This document shows, one piece after another, positions 1 to 6,292 of a stretch of 10,548 nt of DNA. Numbering within the stretch: position 1 is the stretch's first letter; each line of letters starts with the position of its first letter. The notes under the pieces are model-generated. The model was not told the origin of the DNA. It was given only the letters and a program-made list of their open reading frames with translations, and ran no database searches. The stretch lies in the NCBI GenBank assembly GCA_944385775.1, contig CALWYM010000080.1:1-10548 (forward strand). Direction: 5' to 3'. Made by a program: the position numbers and the translations under genes. This DNA is from an uncultured Oscillospiraceae bacterium (GTDB lineage Bacteria > Bacillota > Clostridia > Oscillospirales > Oscillospiraceae).

Positions 1-143
1 TAGCCTACGCAAAGCACCCGGAGCGGTTTTGGAGCGGCTCAAACAAAAGGCTTCGCTGCGAAAACTGCCAGGACAGAATATGCAAAATTAAAAAGGGTCT
101 TGAGTCTGCTGCCGTCTCATTCAAAAAGACCCTGCGACAGTGA
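1..143 (+). CDS. C-terminal fragment of an unidentified protein (partial at left edge)
   Basis: The third frame is open from the window edge to a TGA at 141-143, giving about 46 residues. The fragment begins AYAKHPERFWSG, then has a basic stretch and a small cysteine cluster of the form CxxCxxxxC (CENCQDRIC), then a lysine-rich tail. The HPERF string faintly recalls the integrase tail of IS3-type transposases, but the expected proline-rich end and the WIN motif are absent, and the cysteine cluster is not typical of that family. The family is therefore not recognised. A hairpin at 164-191 follows shortly after the stop, which fits a gene ending here. A second frame is also open to about position 91, so the choice of frame rests on residue composition only. 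Confidence 0.35.
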   Translation, partial: AYAKHPERFWSGSNKRLRCENCQDRICKIKKGLESAAVSFKKTLRQ

Positions 144-163
144 ATCTTTTGCCGGATATATGA

Positions 164-191
164 AAAGAGCTGCCTTAAATGGCAGCTCTTT
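164..191 (-). terminator. Rho-independent terminator of the TetR-family gene, possibly bidirectional
   Basis: A perfect 11-bp stem (AAAGAGCTGCC at 164-174 with GGCAGCTCTTT at 181-191) encloses a 6-base loop. Read on the minus strand it starts 5 bases after the TetR-family stop codon and runs into a short T run (CTCTTTTC). On the plus strand it lies 20 bases after the left-edge reading frame and could also serve that gene, although the T run there is shorter. Confidence 0.75.
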
Positions 192-196
192 GGAAT

Positions 197-769
197 TTAC
201 AGGTCAATGAAATGAAAAACGCCGTTATTACATATATCGTCCAGAAACCGGGCAACCTTGAGGGGTGGCTCCACCATTCCGTCCAGAAGCCAGCGGTGGA
301 TAACATTCATACAGCCGTAGCTTACGAAAGAGTACATAACGTCAAGCAGCTCCTTTGGCGCCGTGGGCGATACCTTGCTCCAGCTTCGGATACAGACCGG
401 TCTTGCTACGTCCACAAGCTTTGACAGAAACTCACTGTCGCAATGCTCTCCGAATAAAACACTGGAAATCTCCCTGTGGTCCCTCAGCACGGTAAGTCCC
501 CTTGTGAATATGTCCACCACATCTTCCGGCGCCTGAAAGGTCAGCACGGAGGACAGCACGTCTACATAAAACTTGTCCTCAATTACCGTGAGAAGCTGAG
601 AGGGGCTGTCGTAATAGGAGTAAAAGGTGCCACGGTTTATATCAGCCTTCTGGCAAAGCTCCTTAACCGTTATCTTCTCAATGGGCTTTTCCTTTAAAAG
701 AGAGAGCAGACTGTGCTCAAGAGCGGATTTCGTGTACTGAACCCTGCGGTTATCCTTAGTGTTTGCCAT
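197..769 (-). CDS. TetR/AcrR-family transcriptional regulator
   Basis: The 190-residue length is normal for the TetR family, whose members are dimeric repressors that leave DNA when a small ligand binds the C-terminal helical domain. The N-terminal DNA-binding domain spans about residues 12-60. It has the family pattern of a helix-turn-helix near residues 33-52, with ITVKELCQKADINRGTFYSYY matching the usual 'itv.ela..agv..gtfY.yF' signature. The remaining helical region (about 65-190) resembles the TetR C-terminal domain common in clostridial regulators; it gives no clue to the ligand. The start is supported by an AAAGGAAG ribosome binding site just upstream. The gene diverges from the degV-family gene at 956, so control of that gene and of itself is a reasonable inference. 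Because DegV proteins bind fatty acids, a lipid-related signal is possible but not shown. Confidence 0.93.
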   Translation of the reverse strand: MANTKDNRRVQYTKSALEHSLLSLLKEKPIEKITVKELCQKADINRGTFYSYYDSPSQLLTVIEDKFYVDVLSSVLTFQAPEDVVDIFTRGLTVLRDHREISSVLFGEHCDSEFLSKLVDVARPVCIRSWSKVSPTAPKELLDVMYSFVSYGCMNVIHRWLLDGMVEPPLKVARFLDDICNNGVFHFIDL

Positions 770-844
770 TTATGCTTCCTTTCCGCGGCGATTTTTTCAA
801 CATATCTTATGGAAAATGTGGACTGTACAACAAAAATAGAGAAA

Positions 845-935
845 TTGTCTATTGAAACTTTTAGCTCATTATATTATAGTTATGGTATATAAGTCAACAC
901 AAAGTTTAATTAATAGCGTAGCGTTTGCCTATTGA
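845..935. promoter_or_regulatory. Pair of 11-base direct repeats, candidate regulator sites
   Basis: TTGTCTATTGA (845-855) and TTGCCTATTGA (925-935) match at 10 of 11 bases and lie exactly 80 bases apart in the divergent region. The first overlaps the -35 element proposed for degV and the second lies in its leader. They are direct repeats rather than the palindromes usually bound by TetR dimers, so an operator role is speculative. Confidence 0.2.
852..880 (+). promoter_or_regulatory. Sigma-A-type promoter of the degV-family gene
   Basis: TTGAAA (852-857) and TATAGT (875-880) are separated by exactly 17 bases and match the consensus at 4 of 6 and 5 of 6 positions. Transcription would start near position 887, leaving a leader of roughly 70 bases before the ATG at 956. 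The surrounding DNA is AT-rich, as expected of a clostridial promoter region. Confidence 0.6.
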
Positions 936-943
936 CCATTTAT

Positions 944-949
944 GGAGGT
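944..949 (+). promoter_or_regulatory. Ribosome binding site fixing the degV start
   Basis: GGAGGT lies 6 bases before the ATG at 956. An earlier in-frame ATG at 932 would place this site inside the coding region and add eight residues (MTIYGGRG) that DegV proteins lack, so the start at 956 is preferred. Confidence 0.8.
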
Positions 950-955
950 AGAGGT

Positions 956-1852
956 ATGAAAAAATACAGAATTATCTCTGACGGCTCCTGCGATCTTCCT
1001 CAGGAGATGATGGACAGGTTCGGGATATGGGTAGTGCCCTTTTACGTAACCATGGACGAAAAGACGTACCTTAAGGAGGGCATAGACATTTCCCAGGACG
1101 ATTTTTACCAGTGGATGGTGGATAACCCGGACAAATTCCCGAAAAGCGCCATGCCGTCGGTTCAGGATTTCCTGGACTCTTTTACGGAGGCAGCGGAGGC
1201 GGGAGAGGATATAATATGTATCTGTATAACCCAGAAATTCAGCTCATCATACCAGTCTGCCGTGACGGCCATGGGACTTTTAAAAGACTCCTATCCTGAC
1301 ACAAGGGTAACGGTTATAGACTCCATTATGGACACGGTTTTGCAGGGCATTTATGTTCTGGAGGCCTGCCGCATGAGGGACAACGGCGCAGGATATGACG
1401 AGCTTATAAAAGAGCTTGAGAGCATTAAGTCCACAGGACGGATTTTCTTCACCGTTGGAAATATAGATTATCTGAAGCACGGAGGCAGAATCGGAAAACT
1501 CTCCGGAATTGCCGGGACTCTTTTGGGTATCCGTCCCATTATTACCCTCAAGGAGGGTGAAATATTTTCCTCCGGCATTGCCAGAAGCCGTACAAAGTCC
1601 CTTGACAAGGTGGAGGGGCTTATAAAAGAGTATCTCACCGAAACGGGCTGGAGCGATGAGGATTACGCCATTGCCATAGGCTACGGCTACGACTATGAGG
1701 AGGCTGAGGGCTTCAGGGACAGAGTGGAGAGTCTTTTGGCGTCCATTGGTCATAAAAAGTCCATAGAAATATTCCATATAGGCGCCACAATAAGCGTCCA
1801 CACAGGTCCTTATCCCCTGGGTGTTGGTATTATTAAAAAAGGAAGCATATAA
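956..1852 (+). CDS. DegV family fatty acid-binding protein
   Basis: The 298-residue length is normal for DegV/FakB-like proteins. These bind one fatty acid in a cleft between two domains, and in FakA/FakB systems they present it to a kinase for phosphorylation before it enters phospholipid synthesis. Visible family features are the N-terminal ISDGSCDLP (7-15; usual form 'tDS..dlp'), KSAMPS at 63-68 in place of the usual TSQPS ligand motif, SSSYQSA at 96-102 (usual SGTYQSA), the central DYLKHGGRIGK (171-181), and VHTGP (281-285) near the end. These line the fatty-acid site in characterised members. No fakA-type kinase gene is present in this window. The gene stands alone between its own promoter and a strong terminator, and the divergent TetR-family regulator is its likely controller. 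Family membership is secure; the ligand is not known. Confidence 0.95.
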   Translation: MKKYRIISDGSCDLPQEMMDRFGIWVVPFYVTMDEKTYLKEGIDISQDDFYQWMVDNPDKFPKSAMPSVQDFLDSFTEAAEAGEDIICICITQKFSSSYQSAVTAMGLLKDSYPDTRVTVIDSIMDTVLQGIYVLEACRMRDNGAGYDELIKELESIKSTGRIFFTVGNIDYLKHGGRIGKLSGIAGTLLGIRPIITLKEGEIFSSGIARSRTKSLDKVEGLIKEYLTETGWSDEDYAIAIGYGYDYEEAEGFRDRVESLLASIGHKKSIEIFHIGATISVHTGPYPLGVGIIKKGSI

Positions 1853-1857
1853 AATAC

Positions 1858-1890
1858 GCAGGACCGGATTTACACCGGTCCTGCTTTTTT
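1858..1890 (+). terminator. Rho-independent terminator of the degV-family gene
   Basis: A perfect 10-bp GC-rich stem (GCAGGACCGG at 1858-1867 with CCGGTCCTGC at 1875-1884), a 7-base loop and six T residues (1885-1890) begin 5 bases after the degV stop codon. This is a textbook plus-strand terminator. Confidence 0.93.
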
Positions 1891-1905
1891 GCAACGGATA
1901 TGTTA

Positions 1906-1940
1906 AAAAACACCCCTGCACAGGTAGCAGAGGTGTTTTT
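1906..1940 (-). terminator. Rho-independent terminator of the MBOAT/DHHW gene pair
   Basis: A 14-base inverted repeat (1906-1919 with 1927-1940) and 7-base loop lie just after the DHHW-family stop codon. The single non-complementary position becomes a G-U pair in the minus-strand RNA but an A-C mismatch on the plus strand. Read on the minus strand it ends in a T run, so it serves the leftward operon, tail to tail with the degV terminator. Confidence 0.88.
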
Positions 1941-1963
1941 AAAATTATAGGTGTATAAGAGCT

Positions 1964-3061
1964 TTATCTGAGACCAAGGCTGCTGTTTAAAAGCAGGGTA
2001 CTGTAAAGGAAAAGCACGTCCTGATTTGAAAAATCTATAAAGGAGTCAAGGGCAGAGGAGGGCATATAGCGTATATCCACCAATGTAACGGTTTTGTAGC
2101 TGCCGATAAAAAGTGGAGCAATGCTGCTTCCAAAGGAATCACGGAAAACTATAAGCTCTCTGTCGGTTTCCGCGTTTGGGTTTTCAATGACGATAAGAGG
2201 GTCGCCGCCGGAGAGAAACATCTCATAGGGGTCAAGCCCTGAAGCTTTGTCCATATTATAGACTACGCCTGGGAGGGGAGCTCCCGTATTATAGCTTGTG
2301 ACCTCGGCGCTATTTATATCGTCGTTTGTAAGATAGGTAATGGTATCAGGTTCAAGGTCCAGTGCGGACTGACCTTTATATACTCCGTAAAAGGGCAGTG
2401 GAAGAATATTTTCCGTAAAATCGCCGGTGGGCTCCGCGCCCATTTCGGTAAGAATTTTGTCCGCAACGGGTATAAGCTTTTCCTGACGCCAGTGAGTGTC
2501 GGTTTTATAGTAGCAGGACAGGTCAAGCTGACCGAAGATGTCGATATATGTCATGTACTCTGTCCGCTTGAGCATATAATCCACAATGTCGTCGTAGTCC
2601 GGCTTAAGACCGTCCATAAAATAGTTTTTGTCCGGGACAATGGAGAAATATATGTTCATGCCCTGAAGGTAGTTTTCGTATATATAGCTGAATTTGTCGG
2701 CGGCGTACTGAAGCATGGGCTCCTTAACCGGATAGTCCAGCTTTGAAACGTAGCCGTTTTTGTCAAAGTATATGCCGTTATTGTCCTTCATTCTCAAAAT
2801 CGAATACGCCGTTTTTGCCTTTATGGTGCGGAAGGTATCTCGAATCGGGAACTGGTCAAGGCTGTAATCCTCAAACTGGTCCATAAATTCACCGGACATA
2901 AGGGTCGAGAAGGAGAGGGTGGGAAACTGGGCAAGTCCACGGCGCTCGCTGTTTGAATAGGCGTCGTCGGGCTTGAGCAAAGCCCACAGCCAGAAGGAAA
3001 ATATAACGGCGGCAAAGAGAAAAACGCTTAAAACTGATTTTAATTTGCCGGCAGAAATCAT
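1964..3061 (-). CDS. DHHW/AlgX-like SGNH-fold acetyltransferase partner protein
   Basis: This 365-residue protein has one N-terminal membrane anchor (about residues 8-28) and an extracytoplasmic domain. Proteins of the DHHW/AlgX/AlgJ group have an SGNH-hydrolase-like fold and move acetyl groups supplied by an MBOAT membrane protein onto a glycan. Visible signatures are FPIRDTFRTIKA (71-82), IVPDKNYF (141-148), DTHW (188-191) and FRDSFGSS (306-313). The DxH pair (D188, H190) and the later serine S309 correspond in order and spacing to the Asp-His-Ser triad of AlgX and AlgJ, so an active enzyme is likely. The gene starts 19 bases after the MBOAT gene with a strong GAAAGGGGG ribosome binding site, so the two are co-transcribed. 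The acceptor glycan cannot be read from the sequence; a cell-wall or secreted polysaccharide is inferred. Confidence 0.88.
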   Translation of the reverse strand: MISAGKLKSVLSVFLFAAVIFSFWLWALLKPDDAYSNSERRGLAQFPTLSFSTLMSGEFMDQFEDYSLDQFPIRDTFRTIKAKTAYSILRMKDNNGIYFDKNGYVSKLDYPVKEPMLQYAADKFSYIYENYLQGMNIYFSIVPDKNYFMDGLKPDYDDIVDYMLKRTEYMTYIDIFGQLDLSCYYKTDTHWRQEKLIPVADKILTEMGAEPTGDFTENILPLPFYGVYKGQSALDLEPDTITYLTNDDINSAEVTSYNTGAPLPGVVYNMDKASGLDPYEMFLSGGDPLIVIENPNAETDRELIVFRDSFGSSIAPLFIGSYKTVTLVDIRYMPSSALDSFIDFSNQDVLFLYSTLLLNSSLGLR

Positions 3062-3080
3062 TTATACCGGTCCCCCTTTC

Positions 3081-4475
3081 TTAAAATCTGAAGTATAGAA
3101 ATGGGTTAAAGGAGCCGTCAACAAGGTAAGATGTGGAGATTATAAGAATGATCACCTGAACTGCCGGCTCAGCCACGGACATAAGTGCGTTTACGGCGCT
3201 GTTTTTACAAAGCTTTTTGTAAATAAGCTTTGGAGCGGGAGTCGATGCTATAATCGCCACAAGGATTATAACGCAGTAGCTTCTCAAGTAGTAAAGGCTT
3301 TCGGCGCTTACAAGGGGTATTCCGCCGGCGCCTGCCATTCCTCCGAAGGTATTAAGGGCGTCGGGCAAATTTTTCGCGTTAAAGATAACGAAGCCCATCG
3401 TCACAAGGAGCAAAACGTAAACGTGGGAGAGAATTTTGCTTTTTTTAAGGTATTTAAGAAGAAAGAACTTTTCAAGAATGAGAAGCGCCGCAAAGTACAG
3501 TCCCCACAGTATAAATACGCCGCTGGCGCCGTGCCACATACCCGTAAGAGCCCATACTGCGATGATATTCAAAATATGGCGGAAAGGCTTAACACGGTTG
3601 CCCCCCAGGGGAATATACACATAGTCGCGAAACCAGCTGCCCAAAGAGATATGCCATCTCCGCCAGAACTCCGTAATGCTTCGTGAAATGTAGGGGTAGT
3701 TGAAGTTTTCCATAAACTCAAAGCCGAAAATCCTGCCAAGCCCGATTGCCATATCGCTGTAACCGGAGAAGTCAAAGTAAATCTGAAGCGTATAGGAAAC
3801 GGCATAGAGCCAGAATCCCAGTACGGACTGAGCGGAGGCGTCGGTACACTTGCTTACAAGCTCCCCGAGAAGATTTGCTACAAGGACTTTTTTCGCAAGA
3901 CCTGAGGCAAAGGAGCCTACGCCCCGGGAGAACATATCAAGGGAGTGAGTGCGGCTTTTAAGCTGGACGGCAATATCGGAATACCGTACGATAGGTCCAG
4001 CCACGAGCTGAGGGAACATGGCGATATAAGCTCCCAGGTCAATGGGGTTTTTCTGGGCTGGCACTGTGCCCCGATGAACGTCCACGAGGTAGCTCAGAGA
4101 CTGGAAGGTATAGAAGCTTATTCCCACAGGCAGAGCAATCTGAAGCAGGGGCAAATCGGTTTTAAGTACGGAATTTACAGTGGAGATAAAAAAGTCCATG
4201 TACTTAAAGTACCCAAGAAGGCAAAGGTTTGCCGAGACGAAGACCCCAAGCCACAGAGCTGAGTGCTTTTTGGATTTTTCAATTATAATCCCTCCGAAAT
4301 AGCCGAGGGCAATGGAGGTTATCATAAGAAGCGTGTACTTAGGCTCTCCCCAGTAATAGAAAACAAGGCTTGAGAGCAGCAGAACCGTGTTTTTAAGAAA
4401 CCGCGGCGCTATGAGATATACCACAATCACCACAGGGAGAAAGTGATATAAAAATGAGATACTTGAAAAAAGCAT
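3081..4475 (-). CDS. MBOAT family membrane-bound O-acyltransferase (AlgI/DltB-like)
   Basis: The 464 residues form about ten or more hydrophobic segments, the usual size for bacterial MBOAT proteins. These take acetyl or acyl groups from a cytoplasmic donor and pass them across the membrane to a partner enzyme. Family signatures are the N-terminal FSSISFLYHFLP, ALPVGISFYTFQSLSYLVDV (114-133), MFPQLVAGPIVRY (153-165), DFSGYSDMAIG (235-245), EFWRRWHISLGSWFRDYVYIP (269-289) and GMWHGAS (312-318). H315 in the last motif matches the conserved histidine essential in AlgI-type enzymes, and H275 lies in the second conserved histidine motif. The DHHW-family gene immediately downstream fits the AlgI plus AlgX/AlgJ or PatA plus PatB arrangement, so O-acetylation of an extracytoplasmic polysaccharide is the likely role. 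An AGGGGGAA ribosome binding site supports the start. No dlt genes are nearby, which argues against D-alanylation. Confidence 0.94.
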   Translation of the reverse strand: MLFSSISFLYHFLPVVIVVYLIAPRFLKNTVLLLSSLVFYYWGEPKYTLLMITSIALGYFGGIIIEKSKKHSALWLGVFVSANLCLLGYFKYMDFFISTVNSVLKTDLPLLQIALPVGISFYTFQSLSYLVDVHRGTVPAQKNPIDLGAYIAMFPQLVAGPIVRYSDIAVQLKSRTHSLDMFSRGVGSFASGLAKKVLVANLLGELVSKCTDASAQSVLGFWLYAVSYTLQIYFDFSGYSDMAIGLGRIFGFEFMENFNYPYISRSITEFWRRWHISLGSWFRDYVYIPLGGNRVKPFRHILNIIAVWALTGMWHGASGVFILWGLYFAALLILEKFFLLKYLKKSKILSHVYVLLLVTMGFVIFNAKNLPDALNTFGGMAGAGGIPLVSAESLYYLRSYCVIILVAIIASTPAPKLIYKKLCKNSAVNALMSVAEPAVQVIILIISTSYLVDGSFNPFLYFRF

Positions 4476-4536
4476 ATTTATTTCCCCCTGAAGGTGAAAA
4501 TAATATTTTTGGAAAGGGCAATGCCCTCCGTTATGG

Positions 4537-4567
4537 TTTGAGGTACCCGGAAATCGGGTACCTCAAA
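4537..4567. terminator. Perfect 13-bp hairpin between the repeat lipoprotein and MBOAT genes
   Basis: TTTGAGGTACCCG (4537-4549) and CGGGTACCTCAAA (4555-4567) pair perfectly around a 5-base loop. The hairpin starts 26 bases after the lipoprotein stop codon (minus strand) and about 60 bases before the MBOAT start. No T run follows on either strand, so it is not a classical intrinsic terminator. It may be a weak or factor-dependent terminator, an mRNA-stabilising 3' structure or an intergenic repeat. With no gene on the plus strand here, the minus strand is the relevant one. Confidence 0.5.
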
Positions 4568-4592
4568 GAGCGAATGAAAGACGATTAAAAAA

Positions 4593-5306
4593 TCATTCTA
4601 TGGAAGTGGGGCACATTAAGAAGAATACAAGGTTTCCGCTGGTGGCGGTGACAGTCTCGTCAGCAGTTACGCACACATTCCAGCTCGGATTTGATGCGGC
4701 TGTAAGAGTCTCTACGAAAGAAGCGGTGTCAGCACTGTCCTCAAGCTCAAATACATAGCCGATAAAGGGAATGCTTCCGATTATAGGTCCGAAGCTGTAC
4801 GCTGAAACAAAGCCCGTAATATCGGAATCAAAGCCTGCAAGGTAGCCCTCGGTAACCTCGTTTGTCATGGGTGAAAAGAGAATGATATCGTTTGTGATAA
4901 GGGCGTTTGCAATTTCCTCGGGAGAGGTCATGCCGCCGTCGGTAAGCTCAATAAACTGATTTTTCAGCGTGTCGCCCATAGTGGCTTCGGCAGAGGGCTC
5001 ATTGCTATGATTTTCCTCGCCCTGGTCGGGAGCCTCAGGGTCAACGGACAGATTCTCGTCTCCGGTACCGGAGCTATCGTCAGTGTTTTCAGCACTGTCG
5101 TCAGTGTTACCTGCTTCGGCGTCACTATCAGTGTTTTCGTTGTTTTCGTTGTTTTCGTTGTTTTCATTGTTTTCATTGTTTTCATTGTTTTCGACGTTCT
5201 CGGTATTCTCGTTGTTTTCAGTATTTTCGTTGCTGTCCGTATCGGCGCAGGCAGCGAGGGAGAATACCATTGTGAGAGCTATCAAAAGTGCGATAAATTT
5301 TTTCAT
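4593..5306 (-). CDS. Lipoprotein with Asn/Glu-rich repeat linker, function unknown
   Basis: The 237-residue protein starts with a clear lipoprotein signal peptide (MKKFIALLIALTMVFSLAAC), with lipidation expected at C20. Residues about 25-60 are an Asn-Glu repeat built on NEN units, followed by an acidic Ser/Thr/Asp/Glu linker to about residue 108. The rest (about 110-237) is a compact domain with a pattern of predicted strands and helices: ANALITNDIILFSPM, GYVFELEDSADTASFVETL and a closing GNLVFFLMCP. This resembles the small extracytoplasmic domains of clostridial lipoproteins such as DUF4358, but I cannot assign a family with confidence. An AGGAGG ribosome binding site fixes the start. The gene lies 80 bases after the radical SAM gene and may share its transcript. 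The linker probably holds the domain away from the membrane; the substrate or partner is unknown. Confidence 0.9.
   Translation of the reverse strand: MKKFIALLIALTMVFSLAACADTDSNENTENNENTENVENNENNENNENNENNENNENTDSDAEAGNTDDSAENTDDSSGTGDENLSVDPEAPDQGEENHSNEPSAEATMGDTLKNQFIELTDGGMTSPEEIANALITNDIILFSPMTNEVTEGYLAGFDSDITGFVSAYSFGPIIGSIPFIGYVFELEDSADTASFVETLTAASNPSWNVCVTADETVTATSGNLVFFLMCPTSIE
5133..5231 (-). repeat. 9-bp tandem repeat encoding Asn-Glu-Asn units
   Basis: On the plus strand the unit is GTTTTCGTT or GTTTTCATT; on the coding strand it reads as Asn, Glu and Asn codons. At least six near-identical units run through 5133-5186, three with CGTT and then three with CATT, and degenerate copies extend to about 5231. 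Because the unit is a multiple of three, gain or loss of copies changes linker length without a frameshift. The grouping of the two variants suggests recent local duplication. Confidence 0.85.
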
Positions 5307-5386
5307 TTATTTTTCCTCCTATCAGGTTGTCGCACAGGTAAGACATTGGAGAAGGAGAAAAAGTTCCCAAAAAATAAAAAATTTTT

Positions 5387-6271
5387 TTATTCCACCCCGG
5401 TAAGGTCAAAGGGAGGGGTATATTCCTCCTTTGCGGAGCTGAGCTCCTGATAAAATCCGTCCTCAATGTCGGCAGCCTCCATATATGCTTTCGCCAGATT
5501 GTATTCCTCCGGGGAAAGCCGCCTTGAAAGCTCAGGAAACTCACCTGCCCGCCCGGCAGGAGTATACTGGCTCATAAGGCTGAACATAACATCGCCGGGG
5601 GAAAAGGTGTCGGCTACCCAGTCAATTACTGAAAAGGTGTTTTCAAGATTTCCCGGCAGCACAAGGTGACGGATAATAATTCCCTTTTCCATAATACCGT
5701 CGCCGTCTATGCGGTATGGACCAACCTGACGGAACATCTCCAAAATCGCGGCTTTCGCAACCTCAGGATAGTCGGGAGCGGAGGAATATTTCTCCGCCGG
5801 CTCCGGCAGACCGTACTTCATATCGGGAAGATAGATTGAGACCTTGCCAGAAAGAAGTTTCAGGGATTCCACAGACTCATAGCTCGATGTGTTCCACACA
5901 ACCGGCACGGGCAGCGGCTCTTTCAGGCTTTCCAGCACAGGGAGCAAATAGTGGGCGGCAGTTACAAGGTTAATATTGTGGCAGCCTTTTTCAATAAGCT
6001 CACGATAGATTTGGGAAAGCCGCTGAGGCGACACCGTTTTACCGAAGTTATTTTCGGAAATATCGTAGTTCTGGCAATATACGCACCGGAGATTACAGCC
6101 GGAGAAGAATGCGGCTCCGCTGCCGCCTGTTCCGCTGATAGGTGGCTCTTCCCAAAAATGGGGAGCCGCCCTTGCGATTCTGGCTTCCTCACCGCCGCCG
6201 CAAAAGCCGGTAGAGGTACTGCTGCGCAAAGCTCCGCAGTGCCGTGGACAAAGGCTGCATTTATAGCTCAT
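5387..6271 (-). CDS. Radical SAM protein, PflA-like (COG1313 type)
   Basis: The 294-residue protein has the radical SAM cluster motif CNLRCVYC (C59, C63, C66), which binds the [4Fe-4S] cluster that cleaves S-adenosylmethionine to a 5'-deoxyadenosyl radical. Ahead of it is a second cysteine group, CSLCPRHCG with a later GFCG (C5, C8, C12, C24), which is characteristic of the COG1313 group annotated as related to pyruvate formate-lyase activating enzyme. Later family-like segments are VWNTSSYES, YLPDMKYG and IIIRHLVLPGNLENT. The length is normal and no key residue is missing. The substrate is not known for this group, and no glycyl radical enzyme gene is present in the window, so activation of pyruvate formate-lyase should not be assumed. 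The gene starts 21 bases after the serpin gene with an AAGGAG ribosome binding site, implying co-transcription. Confidence 0.92.
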   Translation of the reverse strand: MSYKCSLCPRHCGALRSSTSTGFCGGGEEARIARAAPHFWEEPPISGTGGSGAAFFSGCNLRCVYCQNYDISENNFGKTVSPQRLSQIYRELIEKGCHNINLVTAAHYLLPVLESLKEPLPVPVVWNTSSYESVESLKLLSGKVSIYLPDMKYGLPEPAEKYSSAPDYPEVAKAAILEMFRQVGPYRIDGDGIMEKGIIIRHLVLPGNLENTFSVIDWVADTFSPGDVMFSLMSQYTPAGRAGEFPELSRRLSPEEYNLAKAYMEAADIEDGFYQELSSAKEEYTPPFDLTGVE

Positions 6272-6292
6272 TTTGTGCTGCTCCTTACTTTT

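Noticed and set aside
1..143. IS3-family transposase remnant
   Set aside because: Only the HPERF string suggests it; the typical C-terminal motif is missing and no terminal inverted repeat or target duplication is visible.
1280..1921. Minus-strand 213-codon frame opposite degV
   Set aside because: It lies almost wholly antisense to a well-matched DegV gene, runs over its terminator and shows no family features.
4515..4527. Small hairpin AGGGC/GCCCT before the MBOAT gene
   Set aside because: Only five pairs with a three-base loop and no good T run, so it is within chance expectation.
5368..5392. AT-rich inverted repeat as a terminator between the radical SAM and lipoprotein genes
   Set aside because: The stem would be only A-T pairs with a poor loop and no GC core, so it is unlikely to terminate transcription. 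It may only be a spacer.
5007..5450. Plus-strand reading frames of 147 and 106 codons across the repeat lipoprotein
   Set aside because: They are made of Phe/Val/Ser repeats produced by reading the 9-bp repeat antisense, lack a ribosome binding site and run against a clear lipoprotein gene.
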